A DNA stretch of 64,000 nt from Massilia sp. PAMC28688 (GTDB lineage Bacteria; Pseudomonadota; Gammaproteobacteria; Burkholderiales; Burkholderiaceae_D), in NCBI RefSeq assembly GCF_019443445.1, contig NZ_CP080378.1, forward strand, positions 310,001 to 374,000, written 5' to 3'. The notes under the pieces are model-generated. The model ran no database searches and was not told the DNA's origin. It was given only the letters and a program-made list of their open reading frames with translations. A program made the position numbers and the translations under genes. This document shows positions 9,342-20,686 of the stretch, in pieces; within the stretch, counting starts at the first letter, position 1; the number at the start of each line of letters is the position of its first letter.

Positions 9342-9581
9342 TTTCTGGCCGGCAGCCTGCGCCTGTCGCCTGCCTGATGCGGCGCCAGGCAGGCTCGCCG
9401 CGCGAACGGCCTCTTCGCCCCGGCCGCGTCCCCGCGGCGATTGCTCCGGGCAAGGGGCATCTTCCCTTCCCCTGTCCCGTGGCGCCATTTCGCAATTTCC
9501 TGTCATAAATACGCAAGACGGCACCCGGCCGAGTTGGCTAATCTCCATGGCAAAAAAGTCAATCATCTTGGAGACCCACCC

Positions 9582-11363
9582 ATGGACCGCCGTTCCTTCC
9601 TGCGCAGTTCGCTCTATTTCACGGTTGTTGCCGCCGGCGCCGGCCTGTCTGCCTGCGGCAGCGGCGACGGGCAGGACCAGCTGCCCAAGGATTCCTTTGC
9701 CTTTCCCCTGGGCGTGGCCAGCGGCGACCCGCGCGAAAGCAGTTGCGTATTCTGGACACGCTGCGTCAGCCCCAAGGGTCTGGACGCCATTCCCCTGCGC
9801 CTGGAAGTGTCGGCCAACAGCGCCTTTGACACCATTGCGGCCAGCGCGGCGCTGACGGCCAGCGCACAATTTGACCACACCGTGCGCGCCAAAGTGACCG
9901 GCCTGGCGCCGGCCACGCGCTACTTCTACCGTTTCGTGGCCGGCCAGGACATGAGCGTGGCCGGCCAGTTCAAGACCGCGCCCGCTGCCACGGCCACGCC
10001 GGCCCAGCTGCGCTTTGCCTGGCTCACCTGCCAGGACTGGAGTGTCAATCACTGGGCCGCCATGGACCTGATCGCCGCCGAAGACCTCGATTTCCTGGTC
10101 CACTTGGGCGACTACATCTACGAAAGCGTGGGCGCGGCCTTCCAGAACGGGGCGGCAGAGCCGGCGCACGGGCGCATCACCTTCCCCCACGGCAGCGCCA
10201 AACCGGGCGGCGGCAGCTATGCCACCACGCTGGAGGACTATCGTACCCTGTACCGCACCTACCGCAGCGACCCGCGCCTGCAGGAGCTGCACCGCAGATT
10301 CCCCATGGTGGCCATCTGGGACGACCATGAGTTTTCCGACGACTGCTGGCAGGACCACCAGACCTACGACAATGCCAACGAACAGCAAACGGCGCGCCGG
10401 CGCAGCGCCACCCAGGCCTGGGCCGAGTACATGCCGATCGATTTCGGCGACGTCTCGTTTGACCTGGCCAGGCCCGGTTACGACAATATCCGCATCTACC
10501 GCGACTTCCGCTTCGGCACCCTGATGCACCTGGTGATGACGGACCAGCGCCTGTACCGCGACGACCACCTGGTGGCCGAAGCCGAACTGGCCACGCTTCT
10601 CAATCACGACCCGCTGCAGGGCGACGACAAGATCGGCGCGCGCTACTTCGTGCCGCTGCCCATCCTGCGCCAGTATGAAGGCCTCGATACGGTCGTGCTC
10701 AAGCGCACCCCGAGCATCCTCGGCACCACCCAGACCCAGTGGTGGAAGGACACGCTCAGGAACTCCCAGGCCAGCTGGAAAGTGTGGGGCAATGAAGTGA
10801 CGCTGAACCGCATGTGGATCGACCTGCGCGCCTCCGCCCCGCCGCCGTACAACCAGCAGTACGTGGTCAATGCCGACGCCTGGGATGGCTACCCGTCGCA
10901 CCGCGCTGAGCTGATGACCTACCTGAAGGCCAACAGCATTGCCAACGTGGTGGCCATCACGGGCGACCTGCATGCTTTCCAGTGCGGTGTCATCCGCGAC
11001 AATCCTGATCCGGCCGTGGGCACCCCCGTGGCTGTCGACTTTGTGGCCGCCGGCATCAGCAGCGACTCGTTCTACCGTTACCTCAGGGAGGGCGCGGGCA
11101 ATACCCCGCTGGTGCCGCTGGTGGCCACGCCGCACACCTTCGATGCCGTGATCCGTTCCAACAACCCGGACTTCGTCTATGCCGACCACGATGCCCAGGG
11201 GTTCGCCGTGGCCACCGTCAGCGCATCGAACTTCGTGGTCACCTTCAACAAGGTAAAGCCCTTGAACCCGGACGGCACCCGCCCCGCCAGTCCCCTGCTC
11301 AAGCGCACCCGCATCACGCTGGCGCTGGGGTCGACCACGCCGGTGGTGGAAGACAATGTGTAA
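9582..11363 (+). CDS. phoD: PhoD-type alkaline phosphatase/phosphodiesterase
   Basis: A 593-aa exported metallophosphoesterase. The N-terminus MDRRSFLRSSLYF has a twin-arginine motif, and the hydrophobic region ends in LSAC, so it may be a Tat-exported lipoprotein. A PhoD N-terminal Ig-like domain (~45-150) precedes the metal-binding catalytic domain: LGDYIYES, WDDHEFSDD and ITGDLHAFQ are the expected Fe/Ca ligand motifs. The enzyme should release phosphate from phosphodiesters in the periplasm. The ATG at 9582 follows GGAGA and begins the Tat signal; upstream in-frame sequence lacks signal features. No pho box was identified. Confidence 0.88.
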   Translation: MDRRSFLRSSLYFTVVAAGAGLSACGSGDGQDQLPKDSFAFPLGVASGDPRESSCVFWTRCVSPKGLDAIPLRLEVSANSAFDTIAASAALTASAQFDHTVRAKVTGLAPATRYFYRFVAGQDMSVAGQFKTAPAATATPAQLRFAWLTCQDWSVNHWAAMDLIAAEDLDFLVHLGDYIYESVGAAFQNGAAEPAHGRITFPHGSAKPGGGSYATTLEDYRTLYRTYRSDPRLQELHRRFPMVAIWDDHEFSDDCWQDHQTYDNANEQQTARRRSATQAWAEYMPIDFGDVSFDLARPGYDNIRIYRDFRFGTLMHLVMTDQRLYRDDHLVAEAELATLLNHDPLQGDDKIGARYFVPLPILRQYEGLDTVVLKRTPSILGTTQTQWWKDTLRNSQASWKVWGNEVTLNRMWIDLRASAPPPYNQQYVVNADAWDGYPSHRAELMTYLKANSIANVVAITGDLHAFQCGVIRDNPDPAVGTPVAVDFVAAGISSDSFYRYLREGAGNTPLVPLVATPHTFDAVIRSNNPDFVYADHDAQGFAVATVSASNFVVTFNKVKPLNPDGTRPASPLLKRTRITLALGSTTPVVEDNV

Positions 11364-11375
11364 GGAAAATGCCGC

Positions 11376-12101
11376 TCAGCGGTACTTGGCCACGATGGCG
11401 TTGATGGTGCCGTCGCCGATCATGGCGCCGATGGCCCGGTCCACTTCGGCCACGGTGGCGCGCCCCTTGGGCGAGACCGCGCACTGTCCCATGTAGCTCT
11501 TGACCACCAGCGGCGGGTGCAGCGTGAGCGGCATATCGCCCTGCTTCAGGCGCCAGTCAAGGAAGGTCTTGCCCGTCACCGCGTACTTGACCCGGCCGGC
11601 CGCCACCTTGCGCAGGTTGCCCTCGGTGGTGGGACCGTCGGCCCGGACGAAGCCGGAGCCGAGGATCGCTTCCAGTTCCGGATGCTCGTAGCCGAGTACC
11701 GTCCCGATCGGCTTGCCCGCCAGTTCGGCAATGCTGCGCGGGCGCGCAACGCTGCGGTCGGCCACCAGCACTTCGACGATGGGAATGAAGGGCCGGGTCC
11801 AGTGGAAGCTGCCATTGAGCCACTCCGGCACATAGCTGCACAAGACGTCGGCGTGGCCATTGGCAAGCGCCCTGGCCACGCGCTTGCGCGGCATGGTGAC
11901 GAACCTGGGGGTCCGCTGCATGTGGCGCGCCAGCGCCACCCCGATATCGCGATGGATACCGTCGACCAGGCGGTAGCGTTCAAATCTGGCCATCGGCATT
12001 TCGGTTGCCGTGTCGACCAAAATGACAAGTTCGGACGCGCGCGCCGCCGCCGGCAGCAGCGCGAGCACGAACAGCGACGAAATGAACGATTGGCGTCCCA
12101 T
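11376..12101 (-). CDS. Periplasmic substrate-binding protein (SBP_bac_3-like)
   Basis: A 241-aa protein with a signal peptide (cleavage probably after ARA at ~22) and an extracellular solute-binding fold of the amino-acid (family 3) type. Recognisable pieces are MARFERYRLVDGIHRDIGVALARHM near the start, LANGHADVLCSYVPE, and the C-terminal ATVAEVDRAIGAMIGDGTINAIVAKYR. No ABC permease or ATPase is nearby, so it may act alone, for example as a periplasmic sensor. Convergent with the phosphatase gene, 12 bp apart. Confidence 0.75.
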   Translation of the reverse strand: MGRQSFISSLFVLALLPAAARASELVILVDTATEMPMARFERYRLVDGIHRDIGVALARHMQRTPRFVTMPRKRVARALANGHADVLCSYVPEWLNGSFHWTRPFIPIVEVLVADRSVARPRSIAELAGKPIGTVLGYEHPELEAILGSGFVRADGPTTEGNLRKVAAGRVKYAVTGKTFLDWRLKQGDMPLTLHPPLVVKSYMGQCAVSPKGRATVAEVDRAIGAMIGDGTINAIVAKYR

Positions 12102-12177
12102 GGGCTAATACTACAACATGTCGGCGCGCCGTCCCGGAATGCGCAAGGCGAGCTGCCTGCCGGCGCGACGCCTGTCT

Positions 12178-14428
12178 TTACACCTTGACCGGGCCGCTCG
12201 ATGGCTGCGTGAGGCGCCCAATGACCTGATGCGTCATGGTGGCGGACGTGGCACGCTGCACGGCACCGGCCGCGCTCTCCGCCTGCTCCAGCGTAATGGC
12301 CTGGCGCGTCGCTTCCAGGGTACGGGTGTCGCTTTCAAGGCGGTGTGCTTCGAGCACCAGCAGCTGGCGCTTCGCTTCGAGCATGTCGCGCGTGGTCATG
12401 GCACCCTTGCGCTGCATCTCGGCCTGTTCCTGGGCCGCTTCCAGCAGCGCGCGCTGCGCATTGCGTTTCTCGATGGCCGCCTGGGCCGCGCTTTCCTGCG
12501 CCAGTTCCAGCTGGCGTGCCATGTCGGCCTGCTCCTGTTCGGCCGCCGCCCGCAAGCGCGCCGCCTTGCATGCAGCCAGCTCCGATGCCACGCGCGCGGC
12601 CATGGCCGAACCGGCGCGTTCGTCCGCTTCGGCCTTGCTGCGCTGGGTGGCCAGGGCCTTTTCCATCAGCGCCAGCGTGGCGCGTTCTTCCTCCACGGCC
12701 TGTTCGGCCAGGTCCTGGGCCAGTTTTTCGCGCCGTGCGCGCTCGGCCTGCAGGCTCGCCAGTTCTTCGGCGGCGCGCAGTTGCGCGGCCACCGCGTCGG
12801 CCGCGGCCATCTTGTCCCGGCTGTCAGCCTCGATCTGCTCGGCAAGGGCGCGGGCGGCCGCCAGCTCGGCCTGCGCCGCTTCTGCCAGCGCACGCTCGGC
12901 GTCGGCCTGGCGGCGCAGCAGTGTGGCCTGCTCCTGCTCGGCGTCGGCGCGCGCATTGGCGGCGGCGGCGGCTTCCTGCTCCGCCGCCAGGCGATCCTGC
13001 AGGCGCGCCAGGGCCACTTGCTCGGCTTCGGCCCGCTCCTGCTCGGCCTGCGCCACCAGTGCGGCCTGGGCCGCTTTTTCTGTGGCCAGTTCGGCAGTGC
13101 GGCGCTGCAGTTCGACCTGCTGGGCGATCGAGTCGACCACCGACTGCTCGGCGGCGTTGGCAGCGGCGGCGCAATCGGCCGCGGCCTGGGCCAGGGCCGC
13201 GCGTTCGTCGGCCAGGGCGCGGGCGCGCTGCTGTTCCTCGGCCTCGCGCCCGGCCGCGGCGGCAGCTGCTTCTTCGGCCGCCCGACGCTCCTGCGCCTTT
13301 TCGGTGGCGATGGCTTCAGCGTCGATGCGCTCCTGCACCTGCACGCCTTCCTGTTCTTCCGCAATCGCGCGATTGAGTGCCACTTCGCGCAGCTTGCGCT
13401 CCATCTGGATGCGCGACTCGGTCGCGGCCAGGATGCGCAGCTCGGCTTCGCGACGTGCCTCGGCGCTGGCCGCGGCCATCTGCTCCACCCGCTCGCGGTG
13501 CTGGGCGGCGTCGCGCAATTCCTTTTCCGACTGCAGGCGCAGGCTGATCGATTTTGCGGCCACGCGCTCCGATTCGGCCTGGGCCAGGGCAATAGCTTCG
13601 CGTTCCTGTTCAATGTGGGCCAGCGCCCGCGCTTCTTCCAGGGCGCGCGCTTCGGCCACGGCGCGGGCAAAGGCGGCGGCCAGCGCCACCTGGTCGGCCT
13701 TTTCACGCTGGACCGTCAGTTCCAGCGCTTCCGACTCGGCGTCGGCCAGCATTTCGGCGGTGGCGCGCGCGCCCTTGGCCTGGCGCTCGCGTTCGCGCGC
13801 CAGCGTGGCCACGCGGGCATCGGCGCTGGCAATGTGCAGTACTTCTTCCTTGGCCGCGTGGACCGCTGCCACCCGTTCGACTGCCTGCAGGCGGGCTTGC
13901 TCGGTCTGCATCATGAGCTCATCGGCCGCCTTGGCAGCTTCTTCGGCCATGCGTGCTTCGGCTTCGATCTGTTCGGCCGCGCGGCGGCGCGCATCTTCCT
14001 CGAGGCGGGCCCGCGTTTCGGCGGCCAGCTTGATCTGGGTGTCGGCTTCGACTCGGGCGCGCAGTTCGGCCGTTTCCTGGCGCACCGCTTCGAGCCGCTC
14101 CACGCTGGCCTGGGCGGCGGCGCGCAGGGTCTCGAGGCGGTCGCGGTTCGCTTCGATCGCCTTCTTCCGATGCCTGGGCATTGGCCAGGGCGGCGGCGGC
14201 GGCGGCCGCATCCATGGCGGCCCGTTCCTCGGCCAGCGAGCGGGCCCGCGCTTCGGCGTGGGCCCGGCTTTCGGCCGCGCACGACGCCTTCGATTCGGCT
14301 TCCACGCGGGCGATGGCTTCCTGGATGGCGCGCATCTCGGACTTGGCCCGCACCTGCACATCCTCCGCCGCCACCGGCATGGAGATGGTGATGTCGGCGT
14401 CGTCTTTCGGGGCTGGGGTGGCATCCAT
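12178..14428 (-). pseudogene. Alanine/glutamate-rich coiled-coil protein, frame broken by one extra base
   Basis: The intact product would be about 749 aa. The start MDATPAPKDDADITISMP at 14428 is in one frame; after LANAQASEE the coding continues in the +1 frame as KAIEANRDRLETLRAAA and runs to the stop at 12178. The switch is near 14164-14172 (GAAGAAGG on the coding strand). The span is 3n+1 bases, fitting one inserted base. Nearly the whole protein is a heptad-like coiled coil rich in Ala, Glu, Arg and Gln (RAEAEE, EQERAEAEQ), with no signal peptide or membrane segment, so it is likely a cytoplasmic filamentous or scaffold protein. The composition also gives very long open frames on the plus strand, which are shadows. 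Function unknown. Confidence 0.65.
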
Positions 14429-14894
14429 CGCGTTCTCGCTGTCTGTTGGTCAAAGCCGGCCCGGACGGGTGGCACATGGCAATTATCGGACAGACAGCAA
14501 AACCATGGCGCATTGATCAGACGGGGGAAAACCCGTCAATTCGGCAGCATGTCGCGGCCTGCCCGGCAGGGCTGGCGTATTGACGCTCTCAAAATGAGCC
14601 GAATGGCACACCTTCAAGCGCGCGAATGCTATGGCCGAGGAAATCCACGATGCAGCACGGGTTAGCTTGCCTTGGGCGACAGCCGCTAGCGAATTTTCCA
14701 GGCGCTCAAGAATCGGAAGGTTGGACAGCAAGATCCTCAAGACGACTGGCATACATGAAAGGCGATCGCCGCTTCTGGCCGGTCTCGGCCGATCGTCACA
14801 TGATATCAGTTGCTGGGCGGCAAAAGTAACAGACGGTCTCGACAAGCAGCTTTCGCCCAATACGGACGTTCGTAATTCCATTTCGTGTGCAAGG
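14429..14894. other. Intergenic region without a recognisable gene
   Basis: 466 bp between the coiled-coil gene and the 151-aa orphan gene. Base composition is less GC-rich than the flanks. Open frames exist but lack ribosome sites and family-like content. I see no convincing RNA gene or repeat. Confidence 0.5.
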
Positions 14895-15350
14895 TTAGCT
14901 CAACTCCATCAGCCTAGCCTCCACCGGGGCACCTACCGCGCACAATACGTTATGGTGGTTCTCGCAAAGCAGCCAACTAAAATCCTTAGCAATCACGTAG
15001 TACTCGAAACCGTAGCACTCTCCGATGACAAGTGATGCCACTTCGGGTGTTGTCTCAAATACTGGATAGTGCGGGAGCGAATCGTCTTCCGCGATGAACC
15101 AAATCAATTCGTCTGAAACCGGTGCAATCTGTGGGACTTGTCTCCATCCCTGTCCATCTTCGAAAAAGACGGACATCCCCGCCTGTCGAAAGTCTTCCCA
15201 CCACCACCGCCCGTCGCCTGAAGCGACAAAGTGATCCAGTGCTGCACCGAACACCTCCGCGCTGCGTGGGGCCTGTAGTAGTTCCATCGCAGCTGATGTG
15301 AGACCTAATTTTGCCAACGCGCGGTTGATCTCATCGAGAATCGTTTCCAT
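14895..15350 (-). CDS. Hypothetical Trp-rich acidic protein
   Basis: A 151-aa soluble protein beginning METILDEINRALAKLGL. Notable features are a GRWWWEDF block, many aromatic residues and an acidic character. Its size and composition resemble small immunity-type or SMI1/KNR4-like proteins, but I do not recognise the family and no toxin gene is adjacent. Base composition is clearly lower in GC than its neighbours, and it sits between non-coding stretches and a short inverted-repeat element, which suggests horizontal acquisition. Unlike the genes downstream its frame is intact. Confidence 0.6.
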   Translation of the reverse strand: METILDEINRALAKLGLTSAAMELLQAPRSAEVFGAALDHFVASGDGRWWWEDFRQAGMSVFFEDGQGWRQVPQIAPVSDELIWFIAEDDSLPHYPVFETTPEVASLVIGECYGFEYYVIAKDFSWLLCENHHNVLCAVGAPVEARLMELS

Positions 15351-15443
15351 AGGAATCAGCTCCTGGTAGTGATGGATAAAACCAAATGCACCACATTCTT
15401 AATTCTGACTATAGGCGCGAATGGCGAACGTCGGCTAATGGCC

Positions 15444-15582
15444 CAGGCTGTGTAAAAACGCAAGATCGGTGCGTTTTCAGGGGGCGGCTTACCATTCCGA
15501 TACCGAGAAAACGCCATGGCGCGCGTTCCAGAGGGTCGGATGCTCCGGCTACCTCGGCGCTTTCGCGTTTTTACACAGCCTG
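15444..15582. mobile_element. 139-bp MITE-like element with 18-bp perfect terminal inverted repeats
   Basis: CAGGCTGTGTAAAAACGC at 15444-15461 is the exact reverse complement of 15565-15582. Both ends are flanked by GCC (15441-15443 and 15583-15585), a possible 3-bp target duplication. Internal GCGTTTTC/GAAAACGC sequences give a second shorter inversion. There is no room for a transposase. The termini resemble those of some IS5- or IS1182-type elements as I remember them; the parent cannot be identified here. Confidence 0.55.
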
Positions 15583-15826
15583 GCCGAAAGCCGCCAGTCG
15601 GGCCGTGGCGTCCCACTGTACCTGAGCTCGCGCGACCTGGCCAGAGTCGAGTCGCCCTTCGGCCCAGTTCCTCCGACCGACCTGGCCCGACCGACTTTAT
15701 TCTCTATCGCCAGGCATCCGAGAGAAGTGGCAGCCCTGTGCCCCCTGCCGTCGCAGCGTACCAATTCTGATCAACGACTTCCTTGATGAAGTCAAATTTG
15801 AAAACATGGTGCATGGCAGCGGCCCC
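15583..15826. other. Intergenic remainder, no feature seen
   Basis: 244 bp between the inverted-repeat element and the srkA stop codon. Small open frames are present but none has family resemblance or a ribosome site. Confidence 0.4.
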
Positions 15827-16820
15827 TCATGCCGGCCACAGGGGCGGCTCATCCATGAGCGCGACCTGCTCGCGCAATTCCAGGATGCGGTCTTGCCAGT
15901 AGCGCTGGGTGTTAAACCACGGAAAGGCGGCGGGAAAGGCCGGGTCGTCCCAGCGCCGCGCCAGCCAGGCCGCGTAATGGAGCAGGCGCAGGGTACGCAG
16001 CGCTTCCACCAGGTACAGCTGGCGCGGGTCAAAGTCGCAAAAGTCTCCGTAGCCGGCCAAAATGTCGCCCATCTGGCGCACCATGTCCTGGCGCTTCGCC
16101 CGAGAGCAGCATCCACAGGTCCTGGACGGCAGGGCCGGTGCGGCTGTCGTCAAAGTCGACGAAGTGCGGCCCGTCCGGGGTCCACAGCACATTGCCGGCG
16201 TGGCAGTCGCCGTGCAGGCGCAAAGATGTCACCGCCCCGGCCCGGTCATAGCAGCGGCGCACGCCGTCCATGGCCTGGGCCGACACGCTGCTGTAGGCAG
16301 CCAGCAGTTCGGGCGGCAGGAAATCGTGCTCCAGCAGGTAGTTGCGCGGCTCTTCGCCAAAGGTGGCAATGTCGAGCGCGGGCCGCTCGGCGTAGGTGTC
16401 CGAGCGCACCGACGGCGTGGATGCGCCCGATGAAACGCCCGGTCCACTCCAGCGTGGCCGGGTCATCCAGTTCCGGCGCCCGCCCGCCGCGGCGCGGAAA
16501 CACGGCAAAGCGAAAGCCGCCAAAGCTGTGCAGGGTCTTGCCGCCAATGGTCAGCTGCCGGCACCACGGGAATTTCACGCTCGGCCAGTTCCTGCACAAA
16601 TCCGTGCTCTTCCAGGATGGCCGCTTCGCTCCAACGCTCTGGCCGGTAGAACTTGGCCACCACCGGCGCCCCCTCCTCCATGCCGATCTGGTAGACGCGG
16701 TTTTCATAGCTGTTCAGTGCCAGCAGGCGGCCATCGGCGTCCAGGCCCACCGAATTCATGGCGTCGAGGACGCATTCGGGACGCAAGGGTGGCAAACGGG
16801 TGCAAGGTTGGAGTATCCAT
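15827..16820 (-). pseudogene. srkA: Stress response kinase SrkA (YihE-like), broken by four one-base insertions
   Basis: Conceptual repair gives 329 aa, the same size as E. coli SrkA, an aminoglycoside-phosphotransferase-fold Ser/Thr kinase linked to Cpx stress. Start MDTPTLHPFATL at 16820. Segments in order: RPECVLDAMNSVGLDADGRLLALNSYENRVYQIG, then QLTIGGKTLHSFGGFRFAVFPRRGG, then RSDTYAERPALDIATFGEEPRNYLLE with the catalytic LHGDCHAGNVLW and DFDDSRTGP, and finally RQDMVRQMGDILAGYGDF to the stop. Frame switches are near 16783-16786, 16555-16563, 16400-16412 and 16091-16097. The span is 3n+1 bases, as four single insertions require. All motifs survive, so sequencing error is more likely than decay. 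Confidence 0.75.
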
Positions 16821-16914
16821 GGCCGCCATTGTACGGGCACGGACGCGCAATAAGTCATCCACATGAGCGTGACAGGTTAAACTAGCAGCTTCCATAAGCA
16901 TCAAGAGTACTGAC

Positions 16915-17669
<755 letters not shown>

Positions 17670-17825
17670 TCCTGCCGGCGGCACCGCTCCGGTGTCGCCC
17701 GGGTGCCGCCCTGGTGCCGCCATTGCCGGTTGCCCTTGCCGCATGGCACGCATTTGCGCGAATGTTCAGCCTGACATACTGTGTCGAATTGCTCATTTCA
17801 AGATTCGACCAAAGGTTCCATTCGC

Positions 17826-19001
17826 ATGTCCCCCACCCAGGTAGCCGTCAGCCACACTTGCCTCAGTTCCGAACCCGCCGCCGGCGCCCTGCTTGCCACC
17901 GACATCCTGGCCAAGCTGTGCGGGCGCAGCGCCCGATGCCCTCATTGTCTTCATGTCGCCCATGTTCGATTACCGCTTGCTGCTGCAGGCGCTCAGGGAG
18001 GGCTGCACGCCGGGCGTGATGGTGGGCTGCTCGTCGGCGGGCGAGTTTTCCGGCGCCGCTGACGCCAATGCCTCGGTGTCGGTCCTTGCCATTGCCGGGG
18101 ACGACATGCGCTTTAACGCCGCCATCGGACGCGGCGTCGACCATGACCGCGATGGCGCCATCGCCCAGATCATGCCGGTATTTACCGGTGCCAGCCATCC
18201 CGACCTGCCTTACCGCAGCGCCCTGGTGCTGACCGATGCCCTGGCCGGCCACACCGACGAGCTGATTCACGAAATCACCGTGAAAACGGGCGGTGCCTAC
18301 CAGCTCTTTGGAGGCGGCGCGGCCGACGACGCGCGCTTCCAGCAGACCCACGTCTTCATCGGCACCGAGGCGCACGACAATGCCGTGGTGGTGCTGGAAA
18401 TGCTCTCCAAGCGTCCGCTGGGCCTGGGCGTGAGCCATGGCTGGGAGCCAGGCGGCCCGCCGCTGCGCGTGACCGAAGCCGAGGGCAACCGGATTATCAG
18501 CCTCAATGCGATCGCAACAGGGCGACGTGCTCGAAGACCACGCCGCGCGCACCGGCCAGGCCTTTGACCGCGCCGATCCCATGCCGTTTTTTCCTGCACA
18601 ACGTGATCGGCATCGACACCGGTGACGACTACAAGCTGCGGGTGCCGCTGTCCATCGATGCCGCGGGCGCCGTGACGTGCGCGGCGGCCGTGCCGCAAGG
18701 GGCCACGGTGCGGATCATGGTGGCCAGCACCGGTTCGGCCTGCGATGCGGCCAGTGCCGCGGCCAGCGCCGCCATGGCAGGCTTGAAGGGCAACCGCCTG
18801 GCCGGCTCGCTGGTGTTTGACTGCGCCGCCACCCGCCTGCGCCTGGGCCGCGCCTTTGGCGACGAGCTGCAGGCCGTCAGCGACAGCCTGGGTTCGGCCA
18901 ATTTCGCCGGCTGCAACACCTATGGCCAAATTGCCCGGGCCGAGGGCCAGTTCAGCGGCTTTCACAACTGTACCGCCATCGTCTGTACCATCCCCGAGTA
19001 A
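17826..19001 (+). pseudogene. FIST-domain sensor protein, three one-base insertions
   Basis: Repaired product about 390 aa with FIST_N and FIST_C domains, a sensory module presumed to bind small ligands such as amino acids. The N-part reads MSPTQVAVSHTCLSS, then APDALIVFMSPMFDYRLLLQAL and GCSSAGEFSG. The C-part includes FFLHNVIGIDTGDDYKLRVP and the terminal FAGCNTYGQIARAEGQFSGFHNCT typical of FIST_C. Switches are near 17922-17924 (GGG), 18495-18525, and in the T6 run at 18587-18592, where five Ts restore MPFFLHN. It lies 9 bp upstream of a hybrid histidine kinase, a common partner of FIST proteins. Confidence 0.75.
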
Positions 19002-19010
19002 CGTGCCTTC

Positions 19011-20686
19011 ATGATCCCGTTCGAGCTCGCCGCCATTTTCGCCAGACTCCAGCTGCCTGCTGAGCGGGCCGCCGGTGCCTGCGCACTGGCGGCATGGGCC
19101 GGTGTGCGCCAGGCCCTGGTATTTGGCAAGGATGACGAGATCGGCATGTTCCTGCCCGCGCCCGGCCTGGTACGCACCCTGCGCGACGGCCGCCGCTGGC
19201 AGCAGTTCCTCGAACAATGCAGCAGCGACGGCGAGCGCTGCGCCCAGATGCCCGATCCCGACGATGGCGCACCGGTGCAGGCGTTTGGCCTGGCCTGCGC
19301 GGCCGGGCAGGCCATATTCGTGTTCCTGGACGGGCGCCCCGACGGACAGCAGTGCCGCGCGCTGCTGGCCCTGGCCCCGCTGCTGGGCGCCCAGCTGGCG
19401 GTGGAGCACGCGGCCCATGGCTGCCGACGCCCGCTCGGCGGCGGCGCGCGACAGCAGCCGCCGCGCCAGCGCCGTCAATGATGCGCTCGAAGTCAACCGG
19501 CGCGAACTGCAGGATGCCTACGCCCGCCTGGAAAGCGAGCTGCATTCGCGCCGCGAGGCCGAACGCAAGCTGCGCGATGCCGACCGCCGCAAGGATGAAT
19601 TTTTGGCCATGCTGGCGCACGAACTGCGCAATCCCCTGGCGCCGATCAGCATGGCCGCCCAGATCCTGCGCGCCGGCACCACCAGCGCGGCGCGCCAGGA
19701 GCAGACCTGCCAGATCATCGACCGCCAGGTCAACCACATGAAAAGCCTGCTCGACGACCTGCTCGACGTCTCGCGGGTAACCGGCGGCATGGTGTCGCTG
19801 GCGCGCGAACCGCACGACATGCGCCAGATCGTGGAAAACGCGCTCGAACAGTCGCGGCCCCTGATCAATGCGCGCGGCCACCACCTGACGCTCATATTGG
19901 GCCAGCAAGCCCTTGACGGTGCTGGGCGACGGCACGCGCCTGGTGCAGATCGTGACCAACCTGCTCAACAACGCGGCCAAGTACACGCCGCCGGGCGGGG
20001 AAATCCATGTGCTGCTGGGCCTGCGCGGCAGCGAAGTGACACTGACCGTGCGTGACACCGGCATCGGCATCGAACCGGCGCTGCTGCAGCACATCTTCGA
20101 CCTCTTTATCCAGGGCGAACGCTCGTCGGACCGCTCCCAGGGCGGCCTGGGACTGGGCCTGGCGCTGGTGCGCAACCTGGCCCACCGCCACGGCGGCGCG
20201 GTGCGCGCCACCAGTGGCGGGCCGGGTTGCGGGAGCCAGTTCCGGGTCACGCTGCCGCATGTGCACGCGGCGCCGCAAGGCGCGGCCAGGGACGCTGTCG
20301 CGGCGCGCGGGGAACCGGTCAGCATCATGATCGTGGACGACAATGCCGACGCTGCGCGCACCCTGGCGCTCTACCTGCAGGAACTCGGCCACGAAGTGGA
20401 GGTGGCGTTCGATGGCGGCCAGGCCCTGGCGCTGGCCGGCCGCTATGCGCCGCGCGTGCTGCTGCTCGATATCGGCCTGCCGGACATGGACGGCTACACG
20501 CTGGCGCGCCGCCTGCATGCGCTGCCCAACACCAGCGCATGCCTGACGGTGGCGCTGACCGGCTATGGCCTGCCGGAAGACCGCGAACGCTCGCGCCGGG
20601 CGGGCTTTCACCACCACCTGACCAAGCCGGTCAGTGTCGGGGAACTGACACAGCTGCTGGAGGCAGCGGGCGCGCAGGCTGCGTAG
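19011..20686 (+). pseudogene. Hybrid histidine kinase with receiver domain, two one-base insertions
   Basis: Repaired product about 557 aa. An N-terminal region (~1-140, FELAAIFARLQLPAERAAG) is followed by a coiled-coil linker, then HisKA with the phospho-accepting His in FLAMLAHELRNPLAPISMAAQ, HATPase with NLLNNAAKYTPPGG, DTGIGI and GLGLGLALVRNL, and a C-terminal receiver (IMIVDDNADAARTLALYLQ, LLLDIGLPDMDG). Switches are near 19414-19416 (CCC) and 19905-19912. No membrane segment is obvious, so sensing probably goes through the FIST protein encoded upstream. The 3' end overlaps the convergent HPP-CBS gene by 56 bp. Confidence 0.75.

Noticed and set aside
9108..11189. 693-aa minus-strand open frame opposite phoD
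   Set aside because: Low-complexity Val/Gly/His/Arg composition, no start context; phoD on the other strand has clear motifs.
12236..14665. 809-aa open frame on the plus strand
   Set aside because: Antisense to the coiled-coil gene. It is Ser/Ala/Arg-rich without any family character and arises from the biased codon use of the Ala/Glu/Arg repeat.
14483..14881. 132-aa minus-strand open frame in the gap after the coiled-coil gene
   Set aside because: No ribosome site, no recognisable domain, and not the codon pattern of neighbouring genes.
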